36,947 nt of DNA from Myxococcales bacterium (GTDB taxonomy: Bacteria; Myxococcota_A; Polyangia; Polyangiales; Houyiibacteriaceae). Made by a program: the position numbers and the translations under genes. The stretch's first letter is position 1; every line of letters starts with the position of its first letter. Positions 16,376 to 23,897 of this stretch are shown in pieces. The stretch is taken from NCBI GenBank assembly GCA_019637115.1, contig JAHBWH010000074.1, forward strand, positions 1 through 36,947, in the 5' to 3' direction. The notes below the pieces were generated by a model that saw nothing but the letters and a program-made list of their open reading frames with translations, ran no database searches and had not been told where the DNA came from.

Positions 16376-16395
16376 TCACTCTCCGATTGCGCAGA
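16181..16395. repeat. Decayed duplications of the lipoprotein gene's 3' end
   Basis: The string GCGATCACTC or GCGATCGCTC recurs at 16181, 16206, 16301 and 16372. The last copy overlaps the lipoprotein stop codon. Segments 16271-16323 and 16342-16394 align over 53 bases with about nine mismatches, a 71-bp tandem duplication. Read on the minus strand, the copies reproduce the end of the gene (LCAIGE then stop) as diverged pseudo-copies downstream of the real stop. Confidence 0.75.
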
Positions 16396-16603
16396 GACCG
16401 CCGCTGCACGCGCGCCCAGCCGGGCACTCTTCTTCGGACGCGCAGGGTTGCTCGCACGAGCGGGGGCACTCTCCGCCGACGCAGGGCCACGTGACGCACT
16501 CGAGCCCGCTCGCGCAGTCGGAGTCCGTCCCGCAGCGCTCACCGAGCTCGGCGCCCCCGCAGCCCAGCGCGGCGACGAACGCCAGCATCCAAAGGCGCCT
16601 CAC
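16376..16603 (-). CDS. Tiny Cys-rich lipoprotein coupled to the M3 peptidase
   Basis: A 75-residue predicted lipoprotein. MRRLWMLAFVAALGC is a short leader with lipobox AALGC (Cys15), and the mature part contains ten further cysteines in C-x(4-5)-C patterns (GERCGTDSDCASGLECV, GGECPRSCEQPCASEEECP, GRACSGGLCAIGE). This resembles small disulfide-rich repeat modules common in myxobacterial surface lipoproteins. The GTG start at 16603 overlaps the M3 peptidase stop by four bases (GTGA, 16600-16603), so translation is probably coupled. An ATG at 16588 is a weaker choice because it leaves no basic leader residues. The function is unknown. Its pairing with a normally cytosolic oligopeptidase is unexpected. 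Confidence 0.72.
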   Translation of the reverse strand: MRRLWMLAFVAALGCGGAELGERCGTDSDCASGLECVTWPCVGGECPRSCEQPCASEEECPAGRACSGGLCAIGE

Positions 16604-18627
16604 GCGGCCCTCAGACCGGCGCGCTCGAGCAAGGCGTCGAGCTTCGGCTCGCGCCCCATGAACGCTCGGTAGAGCTCGCTCGGCTCGGCGCTGTCGCCCT
16701 TCGCGAGCACCTCGGCGCGGAAGCTGCGTCCGACCTCTTCGCTGAGCACGCCCGCCTCCGCGAAGCGGGTGAAGGCGTCGGCGTCGAGCACCTCCGCCCA
16801 TTTGTAGCTGTAATAGCCCGCGGCGTAGGCGGTCGGGGACGCGAAGAGGTGCGTGAACGCGCAGATCATCGCGTAGTCGCGCGGCAGGGGCGTCGCGGCG
16901 TGTGGCTCGAGCACGTCGCGCGCGAACGCGACGACCGCGTCGGGATCGCCGAGCGGCGCGCCCTCACCGCCGAGCTCGCGATGCAGCCGCAGGTCGACCG
17001 TGGCGAAGCCGAGCTGGCGCATCTGCGCGCTCGCCGCGCGGAAGGTGCGCGCGCCGCGCATCTTCTGGAAGAGCCCCTCGGGGATCGGCGCGTCCGTCTC
17101 GAAGTGACGCGCGAAGAGATCGAGCGAGGCGCGCTCCCAGCAGAAGTTCTCCATGATCTGCGAGGGAAGCTCGACGAAATCCCACGCGACGTTGGTCCCC
17201 CCGAGGCTCTCCACGGGGACCTCGCTGAAGGCGTGGTGCAGGAGGTGCCCGAATTCGTGGAAGAGGGTCTCGACCTCGGCGTGGGTCAGCAGCGCGGGCT
17301 TGCCGCCGACGGGGCGCGTGACGTTCGCGCAGAAGAGCCCGAGGTGGGGCCCCATCGGCTCTTCGGACGCGCCGCTGAGCAGCGGGCTCATCCAGGCGCC
17401 GCCGCGCTTGTTCTCGCGCGGGTAGAGGTCGACGTAGAAGGCCGCGATCATCCGCCCGTTCTCGTGGATCCCGAAGCAGCGCACCGCCTCGTCCCAGGCC
17501 GGCGCCGAGCGCTCCTTCACGGTGACGCCGAAGACCTTCTCGGCGAGCTCGAAGAGGCCGCGCAGGACCTTGTCGACCGAGAAATACGGGCGCAGCGCCT
17601 CTTCGTCGAAGTCGTGCCGCGCGAGCCGCAGCTTCTCGCTGTAGTAGGCGACGTCCCAGGGCTCCAGCGCGCGACCGACGAAGGCCTCGAGCTCGGCGTT
17701 CTCGGCGCGGAACGCGGCCTCGGTGCGCCCGCGCAGGTCGTCGACGAAGGCCATCGCTTGCGCGCCGCTCTTGGCCATGCGCTCCTCGAGCACGAAGTCG
17801 GCGAAGTCCGCGTAGCCGAGGAGCTCGGCCTTCTGCCGGCGCAGCCGGAGGATCTCGACCAGCAGGGCCCGGTTGTCGTGCTCGCCCGAGGCCGCGCGCT
17901 GGTTGTACGCGCGCCAGACCCGCTCGCGGACGCTCGCGTCGTCGAGGTAGGTCATCACGGCGAGGTAGCTCGGCCCCTGCAGCGTGAAACGCCACCCCTC
18001 CTTGCCCTTCGCCTCCGCGTCGTGCTTCGCCATGGCGCGCGCGGTCTCGGGCAGACCCGCGAGCTTCGCCTCGTCGGTGATCACGATCTCGAAGCGGTTC
18101 GTGTCGTCGAGGACGTTCTGGGAAAACTTGGTGGTCTTCATCGCCAGCTCGACGTCGAGCGCCCGGAGCCGATCCTTCTGCTCGGCGGGGAGCTCGGCGC
18201 CGTGGCGGCGGAACTCGCGCAGCGTCTTGTCGAGCAGGCGCGCGCGGGGGCCTCGCAGCGCCTTGGCGTCGTCGGTCGCCGCGTACGCGACGAGGGCCGC
18301 GTAGAGCGCGGCGTCGAGCGCGATGCCGCTGTAGAACGCGCTCACCTTCGGTTGCACCGCCTCGTAGGCCGCGCGGAGCGCTGGCGTCGTGGCGACCGAC
18401 TCGAGGTGGCCGACGATCGTCATGGCGGTCCCGAGGCGCGAGGTCGAGCGCTCGAGGGCGCCGAGCGTGTCGGCGTAGGTCCGCGGCCCTTCGTGCGCCG
18501 AGATCGCATCGAGGGCCGCGCGGGCCTCGGCGAGGAGGGCGTCGACCGCCGGCTCGACGTGCTCGGCGCGGATGCGATCGAAGGGGAGGTCGAAGGTTCG
18601 CTCGAGGAGAGGGTTCTCCGTGGTCAT
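16600..18627 (-). CDS. prlC: M3-family oligopeptidase (oligopeptidase A-like)
   Basis: A 675-residue zinc metallopeptidase of the M3A (thimet/oligopeptidase A) family, full length. The opening MTTENPLLERTFDLPFDRI matches the oligopeptidase A start. The catalytic HEFGH is at residues 457-461 and the third zinc ligand is Glu486 in WDFVELPSQ. The C-terminal region has the family segment AAGYYSYKWAEVLDADAF. These enzymes degrade short peptides in the cytosol, including cleaved signal peptides. There is no signal peptide. The start at 18627 is preferred because the frame upstream has poor coding character. Transcription diverges from the yceI gene, and a small lipoprotein gene is translationally coupled downstream. 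Confidence 0.93.
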   Translation of the reverse strand: MTTENPLLERTFDLPFDRIRAEHVEPAVDALLAEARAALDAISAHEGPRTYADTLGALERSTSRLGTAMTIVGHLESVATTPALRAAYEAVQPKVSAFYSGIALDAALYAALVAYAATDDAKALRGPRARLLDKTLREFRRHGAELPAEQKDRLRALDVELAMKTTKFSQNVLDDTNRFEIVITDEAKLAGLPETARAMAKHDAEAKGKEGWRFTLQGPSYLAVMTYLDDASVRERVWRAYNQRAASGEHDNRALLVEILRLRRQKAELLGYADFADFVLEERMAKSGAQAMAFVDDLRGRTEAAFRAENAELEAFVGRALEPWDVAYYSEKLRLARHDFDEEALRPYFSVDKVLRGLFELAEKVFGVTVKERSAPAWDEAVRCFGIHENGRMIAAFYVDLYPRENKRGGAWMSPLLSGASEEPMGPHLGLFCANVTRPVGGKPALLTHAEVETLFHEFGHLLHHAFSEVPVESLGGTNVAWDFVELPSQIMENFCWERASLDLFARHFETDAPIPEGLFQKMRGARTFRAASAQMRQLGFATVDLRLHRELGGEGAPLGDPDAVVAFARDVLEPHAATPLPRDYAMICAFTHLFASPTAYAAGYYSYKWAEVLDADAFTRFAEAGVLSEEVGRSFRAEVLAKGDSAEPSELYRAFMGREPKLDALLERAGLRAA

Positions 18628-18902
18628 CGGGCGGACGATAGCTCGCCGCACGCGCGAGGGCGACGGCTCCGAGCGACGAAGGCCGGCGCAGCCGCGTGCG
18701 GCGACGAAGCCGACGCGCGGTTCGATGCGCCAAGGCGGTCGAGGCCCGGTCGCCCCGCGATCGTCCGTCCTCCCGCTCCTCGGTCCGCTACTGGACAAGC
18801 GCTCAGCTCCGCAGTCGGTCGCAGACCTGGGGCTGCGCGGCGCGCAAAGGCGTCTTGCGCGACGAGGAGCGGGGCGCAGCACGTGATCGGCGAACGTAGG
18901 TG
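18628..18902. other. Spacer upstream of the M3 gene, no gene seen
   Basis: This is part of the 419-bp divergent region between the M3 peptidase and yceI. Frames remain open on both strands because of high GC, but none has a credible start, length or protein character. The M3 promoter should lie here; I could not pick it out. Confidence 0.4.
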
Positions 18903-18931
18903 TTGACCCGATCCGGGTGGGTTGCTGTACC
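18903..18931 (+). promoter_or_regulatory. Candidate promoter with overlapping inverted repeat for the yceI gene
   Basis: TTGACC (18903-18908), a 17-base spacer, and TGTACC (18926-18931) make a plausible sigma-70 promoter (-35 five of six). The inverted repeat ACCCG-ATC-CGGGT (18906-18918) overlaps the -35 element and could bind a repressor. Confidence 0.45.
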
Positions 18932-18946
18932 TCGTAGACGTACGAG
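18931..18946. promoter_or_regulatory. Candidate operator downstream of the yceI promoter
   Basis: CTCGTA-GACG-TACGAG is a perfect 6-4-6 inverted repeat immediately after the candidate -10, where it would overlap the transcription start. Three GAATCT copies follow at about 18957-18986. The position suits a dimeric repressor; none is encoded next door. Confidence 0.45.
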
Positions 18947-19046
18947 CCTCGCGGGCGAATCTACAGATGAATCTGGCGGATGAATCTCGGCGGGGCGTCG
19001 TTCGTCCCACCGCCCGCGAGGCGACCACCACGACGAGGAGTCGAAG

Positions 19047-19625
19047 ATGCCGAAGCTGATGATGAAGGGGCTCGTGATGACGGCGCTGGTGATGCTCGCG
19101 GGGGTGGCGGAAGCGCAGCCCCGCGACGCCGAGATCTCGCGCGGCCGGGCCACCTTCCGCTCCGAGGCGCCGCTCGAGACGATCAACGGCGTCTCCAACG
19201 CCGTGAGCGGGAGCTTCCGCTTCGATCCCTCGAACCTGGCGGGGACTCGAGGGCGCATCGTGATGCGCATCGACAGCCTCCGCACCGGCATCGAGCTGCG
19301 CGACGAGCACCTCCGCAGCGGCGAGTGGCTCGACGCGGGGCGCCACCCCGAGGCGGTCTTCGAGATCACGGGCGTCACGGGGGCCACGGCGCTCGCTGCC
19401 GGCCGGGAGGTCACCGTGCAAGTCCGCGGGCGCTTCACGCTCAAGGGCCAGACCAAGGACATCACCGCCGAAGCGCGCGTGCGCATGGATGGCTCGAACC
19501 TGCGCGTCCGCGCCCGCTTCAACATCCGGCTCAGCGACTACAACGTCACGATCAACGAGGCGGTGCGGCTGAAGGTGGCGAACGAGGTGGCGGTGACCGT
19601 CGACCTCCGCGTCGGCGAGGGCTGA
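19047..19625 (+). CDS. Secreted YceI-family protein
   Basis: A 192-residue periplasmic YceI-like lipocalin-fold protein. The signal peptide MPKLMMKGLVMTALVMLAG ends at AEAQ. The domain spans about residues 30-190, with family features: an opening RGRATFRSEAPLETINGVS, a strand pair SGSFRFDPSNL, the SGEWLDAGRHPEAVFEITGV segment (the family's (L)xxxxFFDxxxxPxxxF region), RGRFTLKGQTKDI, and the end VTVDLRVGEG. YceI proteins bind long polyisoprenoid lipids and appear in acid or envelope stress responses (family knowledge). ATG 19047 has GAGGAG 8 bases upstream. It is monocistronic, with a promoter overlapped by inverted repeats, and converges on the receiver/TPR gene across a hairpin. Confidence 0.92.
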   Translation: MPKLMMKGLVMTALVMLAGVAEAQPRDAEISRGRATFRSEAPLETINGVSNAVSGSFRFDPSNLAGTRGRIVMRIDSLRTGIELRDEHLRSGEWLDAGRHPEAVFEITGVTGATALAAGREVTVQVRGRFTLKGQTKDITAEARVRMDGSNLRVRARFNIRLSDYNVTINEAVRLKVANEVAVTVDLRVGEG

Positions 19626-19627
19626 CC

Positions 19628-19644
19628 GACCCCTGCCGGGGGTC
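19628..19644. terminator. Bidirectional hairpin between convergent genes
   Basis: GACCCC-TGCCG-GGGGTC is a perfect 6-bp stem, two bases after the yceI stop and overlapping the minus-strand stop at 19643. It could serve both converging genes. Confidence 0.5.
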
Positions 19645-22600
19645 AGCGACCGAGCCGGCTGCGCGCGGCGGAGTGCCGTGGGTTGACGCGGACGGCGTCC
19701 TCCCACGCGCGCCGGGCGCCTGCGCGATCGCCAGCGACCATCAGGGCGTCGCCCAGCAGGACGTGGTTCGCGGCGTTGTTCCGGTTCACGTTCACGAGCC
19801 GCCGCGCGAGCGCCACCGCCTCCGACCCGCGCCGCTCGGCGATCGCGACCTTCGTCAGCCCCGCCAGCGCGGGCCCGTACTGCGGCGCGATCGCGAGCGC
19901 GCTCTCGTAGGAGCGGCGCGCGCGGTCGAGTCGCCCGCGTCCTCGGAAGAAATTGCCAGCGCTGACCAGGTTCTCGAGTCGGCCGCGCCGGCTCGTGTCC
20001 CCGTCGTCGACGGGCTCTGCCGAGTCCCCGGTGGTGGGTTGGTGACCATCGTCATCGTCGTCGTCGTCGGCCGCTGCCTCATCGGGAACGACCTCGGTGA
20101 CCCCGCTCGTCTCGCCAGGGTCGTGATCATCCACGCCGCCAGCCGTCGGAGAGTCGGCAGGACGGTCACCCGCAGGCTGCGCAGGTTCCACCGCCTGCTC
20201 CGGGGTGGGGGCGACGTCGGTGACCGCGGTCGCGATCGCCTCGGCGCCCTCCCGCGCCGGCCCTCCAGCGGCCACGTTGGTCACGGGGAGGACCTCGGCG
20301 CCTGGGCCGCGCGTGAAGTACCACGCCGCCCCCCCGCCGAGCAGGGCGACCGCGGCGAGCGCCGCGAGCACCCCGATCCCGCGGCGGCTAGGTGCCCGCA
20401 CCTCGATCGCGTCCAGCTCGCTGGTCCCGCTCGGCGCGACGACCTCGAACGCCGCGGGCACGGGGGCAGGTGGCGGCGCGACGGCCCGAGGAGCGTCGAC
20501 GGCGTCGAGCTCGAGCGCGTCGAAGCTCTGGGTCGGCCCCGTGACCTCGGGCACATCGAGCATGTCGATCTCGAGCGCGTCGAAGCTCTGGGTCGGCCCC
20601 GTGACCTCCGGCGCCTCCGCCTCCTCTCGGGCCGCCGCGAGCGGCACGAGCCCGGCCGCGCCGAGCGGCTCGGCGCCACCCATCGATCGAGCAGGCAGAA
20701 CGTCCGGCGAGCCGCCGGCGAGCGGACCGAGCGCTGGCGCCGACGCACCATCCGAGGGCGCCGACGCGGCCTCGGGGGACGTGGCGCCGGACGCCCCCGG
20801 CTTGGCTGGGGCTTTCGCCACCGTGGGGACGACGGCCTTCGGCGTGGGCACCGCGAGCTTGGGGGTCGCGGGTGGAGCGAGCTTCGGCACCACGACCTTG
20901 GGCGCCGCGACCTTGGGTACCGCGACCTTGGGCACCGCGATCTTCGGGGTCGGAGCCGGCTTGGGGAGCGAGATCTCGGACGTCGTCTCCTCGAGCGGTC
21001 GCTCGGAGCGACCCGGGACGTGGTCCTCGAAGGGCAACGATGGCGCTGGCATCCCGACGAGCGTCTGCTTGCGGCGCGGACCCGAGGGGACGGCCTCGCG
21101 GGTGGAGGTGGGGGCCTCGTCGAGCCCGCTGATGTCGTGCTCACCGCTGTACATGTCGGAGAGCAGCTCATCGGCGAAGCCCTCCTCCCGGAGGCGCTCG
21201 AGCACCCGCCGTAGATCGTTCATGAGCGCGGGCGCGGGCGGCACGCTCGGCGCGCCGGGCGACCAGCTCGCGCTGGGCGCGTGACTGGGCGCGTACGAGG
21301 CGCCGCGCGGGACCATCGAGAGCGGCGGGATCGACGGCCGGATCGGCGGCACCTCCTTGGCGGCGGCGACGATCGCGTCCCCCACGGGCATCAAGAGGTT
21401 CGCGGTCGCGGGCGCCTCGCGGGGCTCGACGCTCACCCTCCCAGACCCGAGCGCGAGCAGCGCCGAGATCGCCGCCGTCCCAGCGACGCGCGGCGCGGCG
21501 CCCCCCATCGGCATCGCCTCGGCGCCCGCAACGAGCCCCTCGGCGACGTCGAGCTCGACGACGGCGCGCGGGTGCCGCACCACGAGGTGGAAGGTCTTAC
21601 CGCTCGTCGCGAGCGCGCGCAGGAGCCGGGAGGCGCCGAGCGACTCGAGGCGCGCCTCGAAGCGCTCGCCTCGTTGCGCGAGCTCCTCGATCTCGCGGTC
21701 GGGCGCCAGGAGCGGCGCGAGCGAGCCCGCGAGGCGGTCCATGCGCGGGGCAGTGTCCGAGGGAAAGAGCTCGCGGAGGCGCGCGACGAGGATGGACGCC
21801 CAGCGCAGGGCGAGGTCGCGGCGGACCGTCCGAAGGACCGCGTAGCCATCGCCGTCGAGGGCGGCCTCGTCGACGAGGATCACCTCGGGATCGAGGGTGT
21901 GCGCGCGCTCGAGGCCGCCTCCTACGCTCGTGCAGACGGCCACGATGGAGCCCTGCGCGCGGAGCTCCTGCGCGAGCGCGTCGGCGGTCGCGGCGTCGTC
22001 CTCGACGAGCAAGATGCGCCGCCCTCGGAGGATCGAGCGGTCGCCGTCGTCACCGTCCTCGTCGAGCACGGCGAGCCTGCCGGTGCCCGGGTCGTCGAGC
22101 TCGTAGTGGAGCGGCCGCGACTCGCGCAGCAGCGGCTTGATGCGCTTGACGAAGTCGCGGATCGCGACCTCGACGTTCCGCCCCGGCCGCAGCACGAAGC
22201 GGGCCGAGCGCGCGCCCTCCCCCTCTTGACTGACCGAGAGGATGCCGCCTTGGAGCTCGCGCTTGAGGATGTCGAGCAGCTCCTCGAGCGTGCCCTCGCC
22301 GACCGCGCCGCCCGATTGCGCCGGGCGCTCGGGCATCTCCCGCGCGAGGCGGGCGATCTGCCCCGCCATCTCGTCGGCGCTCGCCGTCCGCGGGACGAGC
22401 GCGACGCCGAAGCGCGCGGCCGAGAGCCGCACGTCGAGCCCCTCGGGCGTGAGCAGCGCGACCGGGGTCCCCGCCGTGAGCGCGTTCGCCGCGAGCTTGG
22501 TCAGGATGGCCGCGTGGGCGCGAGCGGCGTCGCCCACGAGGACGACGAGGTCGGGCGCCGCGGCGAGCACCGCCGCGACCGGGGAGCTCCCGTCCGCGAC

Positions 22601-22708
22601 GTCGGCCGCGACGACATAGCGCGCGAGCGCCTCCTCGAGGGCGTGCCGCATCGGCTCACCCTGTCCGAGCATCAAGAGAGTCGGTCGATCGTCCACCACG
22701 CGCTGCAA
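19643..22708 (-). CDS. Large receiver-like/TPR membrane protein
   Basis: A ~1021-residue multidomain protein. Residues ~8-125 form a receiver-like fold without the acceptor aspartate (PDLVVLVGD). About 135-210 resembles a DUF4388/PatA-N segment. About 228-340 is a second receiver with acidic pair (LLVEDD) and acceptor Asp280 (ILVDE), but no obvious conserved Lys. Another DUF4388-like region follows to ~430. Then come a Pro/Lys/Val linker (KVAVPKVAAPKVVVPKLAPP), a 20-residue duplication, one membrane helix (~775-797), an acidic stretch with seven consecutive Asp, and C-terminal TPRs (~920-1021). The layout suggests cytoplasmic signal input and an extracytoplasmic scaffold. The start is uncertain: TTG 22708 opens the frame and GTG a few codons later is possible; neither has a clear ribosome binding site. 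Confidence 0.75.
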   Translation of the reverse strand: MQRVVDDRPTLLMLGQGEPMRHALEEALARYVVAADVADGSSPVAAVLAAAPDLVVLVGDAARAHAAILTKLAANALTAGTPVALLTPEGLDVRLSAARFGVALVPRTASADEMAGQIARLAREMPERPAQSGGAVGEGTLEELLDILKRELQGGILSVSQEGEGARSARFVLRPGRNVEVAIRDFVKRIKPLLRESRPLHYELDDPGTGRLAVLDEDGDDGDRSILRGRRILLVEDDAATADALAQELRAQGSIVAVCTSVGGGLERAHTLDPEVILVDEAALDGDGYAVLRTVRRDLALRWASILVARLRELFPSDTAPRMDRLAGSLAPLLAPDREIEELAQRGERFEARLESLGASRLLRALATSGKTFHLVVRHPRAVVELDVAEGLVAGAEAMPMGGAAPRVAGTAAISALLALGSGRVSVEPREAPATANLLMPVGDAIVAAAKEVPPIRPSIPPLSMVPRGASYAPSHAPSASWSPGAPSVPPAPALMNDLRRVLERLREEGFADELLSDMYSGEHDISGLDEAPTSTREAVPSGPRRKQTLVGMPAPSLPFEDHVPGRSERPLEETTSEISLPKPAPTPKIAVPKVAVPKVAAPKVVVPKLAPPATPKLAVPTPKAVVPTVAKAPAKPGASGATSPEAASAPSDGASAPALGPLAGGSPDVLPARSMGGAEPLGAAGLVPLAAAREEAEAPEVTGPTQSFDALEIDMLDVPEVTGPTQSFDALELDAVDAPRAVAPPPAPVPAAFEVVAPSGTSELDAIEVRAPSRRGIGVLAALAAVALLGGGAAWYFTRGPGAEVLPVTNVAAGGPAREGAEAIATAVTDVAPTPEQAVEPAQPAGDRPADSPTAGGVDDHDPGETSGVTEVVPDEAAADDDDDDDGHQPTTGDSAEPVDDGDTSRRGRLENLVSAGNFFRGRGRLDRARRSYESALAIAPQYGPALAGLTKVAIAERRGSEAVALARRLVNVNRNNAANHVLLGDALMVAGDRAGARRAWEDAVRVNPRHSAARSRLGR
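20511..20608. repeat. 60-bp internal duplication within the receiver/TPR gene
   Basis: A 38-base exact match links 20511-20548 and 20571-20608, a period of 60 bases. It encodes two near-identical 20-residue units (EVTGPTQSFDALE) in the linker region. The exact nucleotide identity points to recent duplication. Confidence 0.9.
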
Positions 22709-22820
22709 CAGATCTACGAGGGTAACCGACCGCTCCTACGAGGGGCACTTCGTGACGAGGCCACGAGGACTTTCCCCGACGTCAGTCCACTTTCGGCGGA
22801 ATTCCACGCACTCTCGTAGT

Positions 22821-23897
22821 TCAGCGAGTCTGGCCCCACACGAGCACCCCGCCCGCGCTGGCCGTCGCCCACGGGCTGAGCCGGATCGCCCGCCCCGCGC
22901 TCCGATCTCGCCGCAGGCTGAGCGCCAACCACGTCACCCCTGCGACGAGGGCGGCGGCGCCGAGGACGAGGCCGATGTCGGCGACCAAGGTGCGTCGGCG
23001 CAGACTCGCGACATCATCGTCGGAGCAGGTCATGGTGGTGTTCGCCCCACAGTCGTCGGCGAGACGGGCGTTCTCGCGGGCGGCGAGCGCGCCGCTGGTG
23101 ACGAGCATGAGCCCCCCCACTGCCGACACCCCGAAGAGGACGAGCGGGCCGACCATGCTCGAGCCGCCTGTGGCGAGGCCCGCGGTGACGTCCTCCGTCA
23201 CCACCACTGGGGCCTCCGCGCTGGCCGATGAGGTCGGCTCGGGAACCAACGAGATACTCAACGGCTCGCGCGCCCCCGCGACGACCGCCACCTGCTCGGC
23301 GAACGCTTCATAGCCCGCGCGTCGAACGACGATCGCGTACCTTCCTGGCGCGAGCAGGAGCGAGCCCTCGCGAAGGTCGGCCGCGCGGCCATCGACGGTC
23401 AGGATGGCATCGGCGGGCTCGAGCGTCACGACGAGCTCGGCGACCCGCCGCTCGACGGCGGGCAAGAGCACGTCTTCGACTTCGCGGCGGCGGGCAGGCG
23501 GGAGCGGGTGCCCTGCATCGGGCACCTCGAGCGCCAAGCGAAACATCCGAACGGCGACCACGTCGTCGCCGAGCTCGAACGCGACGCGGCCGAGGAGCCG
23601 ATAGATCCGTGGGTTCGGGGCGAGGCTCCGGGCGTGCTCCCAGAGCCGCTGCGCCTCCTCGTAGCGCCCCGCGTTGAACGCCTCTTGGCCGGCGGTCGCA
23701 ACCTCTCGGTACCGCGCGGTCGCGTCCTGCTGCGCAGAGACGGGCGGCGAGCCGACGTGGACCAGGGCGACCAGGACGACGAGGGCGACGAGGACGCGGC
23801 TGAACCGGGTACCACGCGCGCAGCAGGAGCTTCGCGTGGGTGCTTCGGACGTCGGATCGAGGAGTGCGATGCGCCAAGACATAGGTTCAAATCTCAT
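22821..23897 (-). CDS. TPR-PEGA membrane protein of the kinase operon
   Basis: A 358-residue exported or membrane protein. An N-terminal hydrophobic segment (RVLVALVVLVALVHV, ending PPVSAQQ) is a probable signal peptide. A TPR-like region follows (YREVATAGQEAFNAGRYEEA, IYRLLGRVAFELGDDVVAVR), then a PEGA-like beta domain (VTLEPADAILTVDGRAADL, APGRYAIVVRRAGYEAF). Two C-terminal hydrophobic helices (GPLVLFGVSAVGGLMLVTSG and ADIGLVLGAAALVAGVTWLA) flank a loop with DDCGANTTMTCSDDD. This gene follows the kinase directly. ATG 23897 overlaps the kinase stop by 11 bases; ATG 23882 begins 4 bases after it and is about equally good. It may be a partner or target of the kinase on the periplasmic side (inference). 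Confidence 0.78.
   Translation of the reverse strand: MRFEPMSWRIALLDPTSEAPTRSSCCARGTRFSRVLVALVVLVALVHVGSPPVSAQQDATARYREVATAGQEAFNAGRYEEAQRLWEHARSLAPNPRIYRLLGRVAFELGDDVVAVRMFRLALEVPDAGHPLPPARRREVEDVLLPAVERRVAELVVTLEPADAILTVDGRAADLREGSLLLAPGRYAIVVRRAGYEAFAEQVAVVAGAREPLSISLVPEPTSSASAEAPVVVTEDVTAGLATGGSSMVGPLVLFGVSAVGGLMLVTSGALAARENARLADDCGANTTMTCSDDDVASLRRRTLVADIGLVLGAAALVAGVTWLALSLRRDRSAGRAIRLSPWATASAGGVLVWGQTR

Noticed and set aside
16849-18906. Long plus-strand open frame opposite the M3 peptidase
   Set aside because: Antisense shadow of a gene with intact HEFGH and third zinc ligand.
18624-19706. A minus-strand open frame of 360 codons covering the yceI region
   Set aside because: It overlaps a convincing YceI gene with signal peptide and ribosome binding site, and its product is Arg/Ala-rich without any motif.
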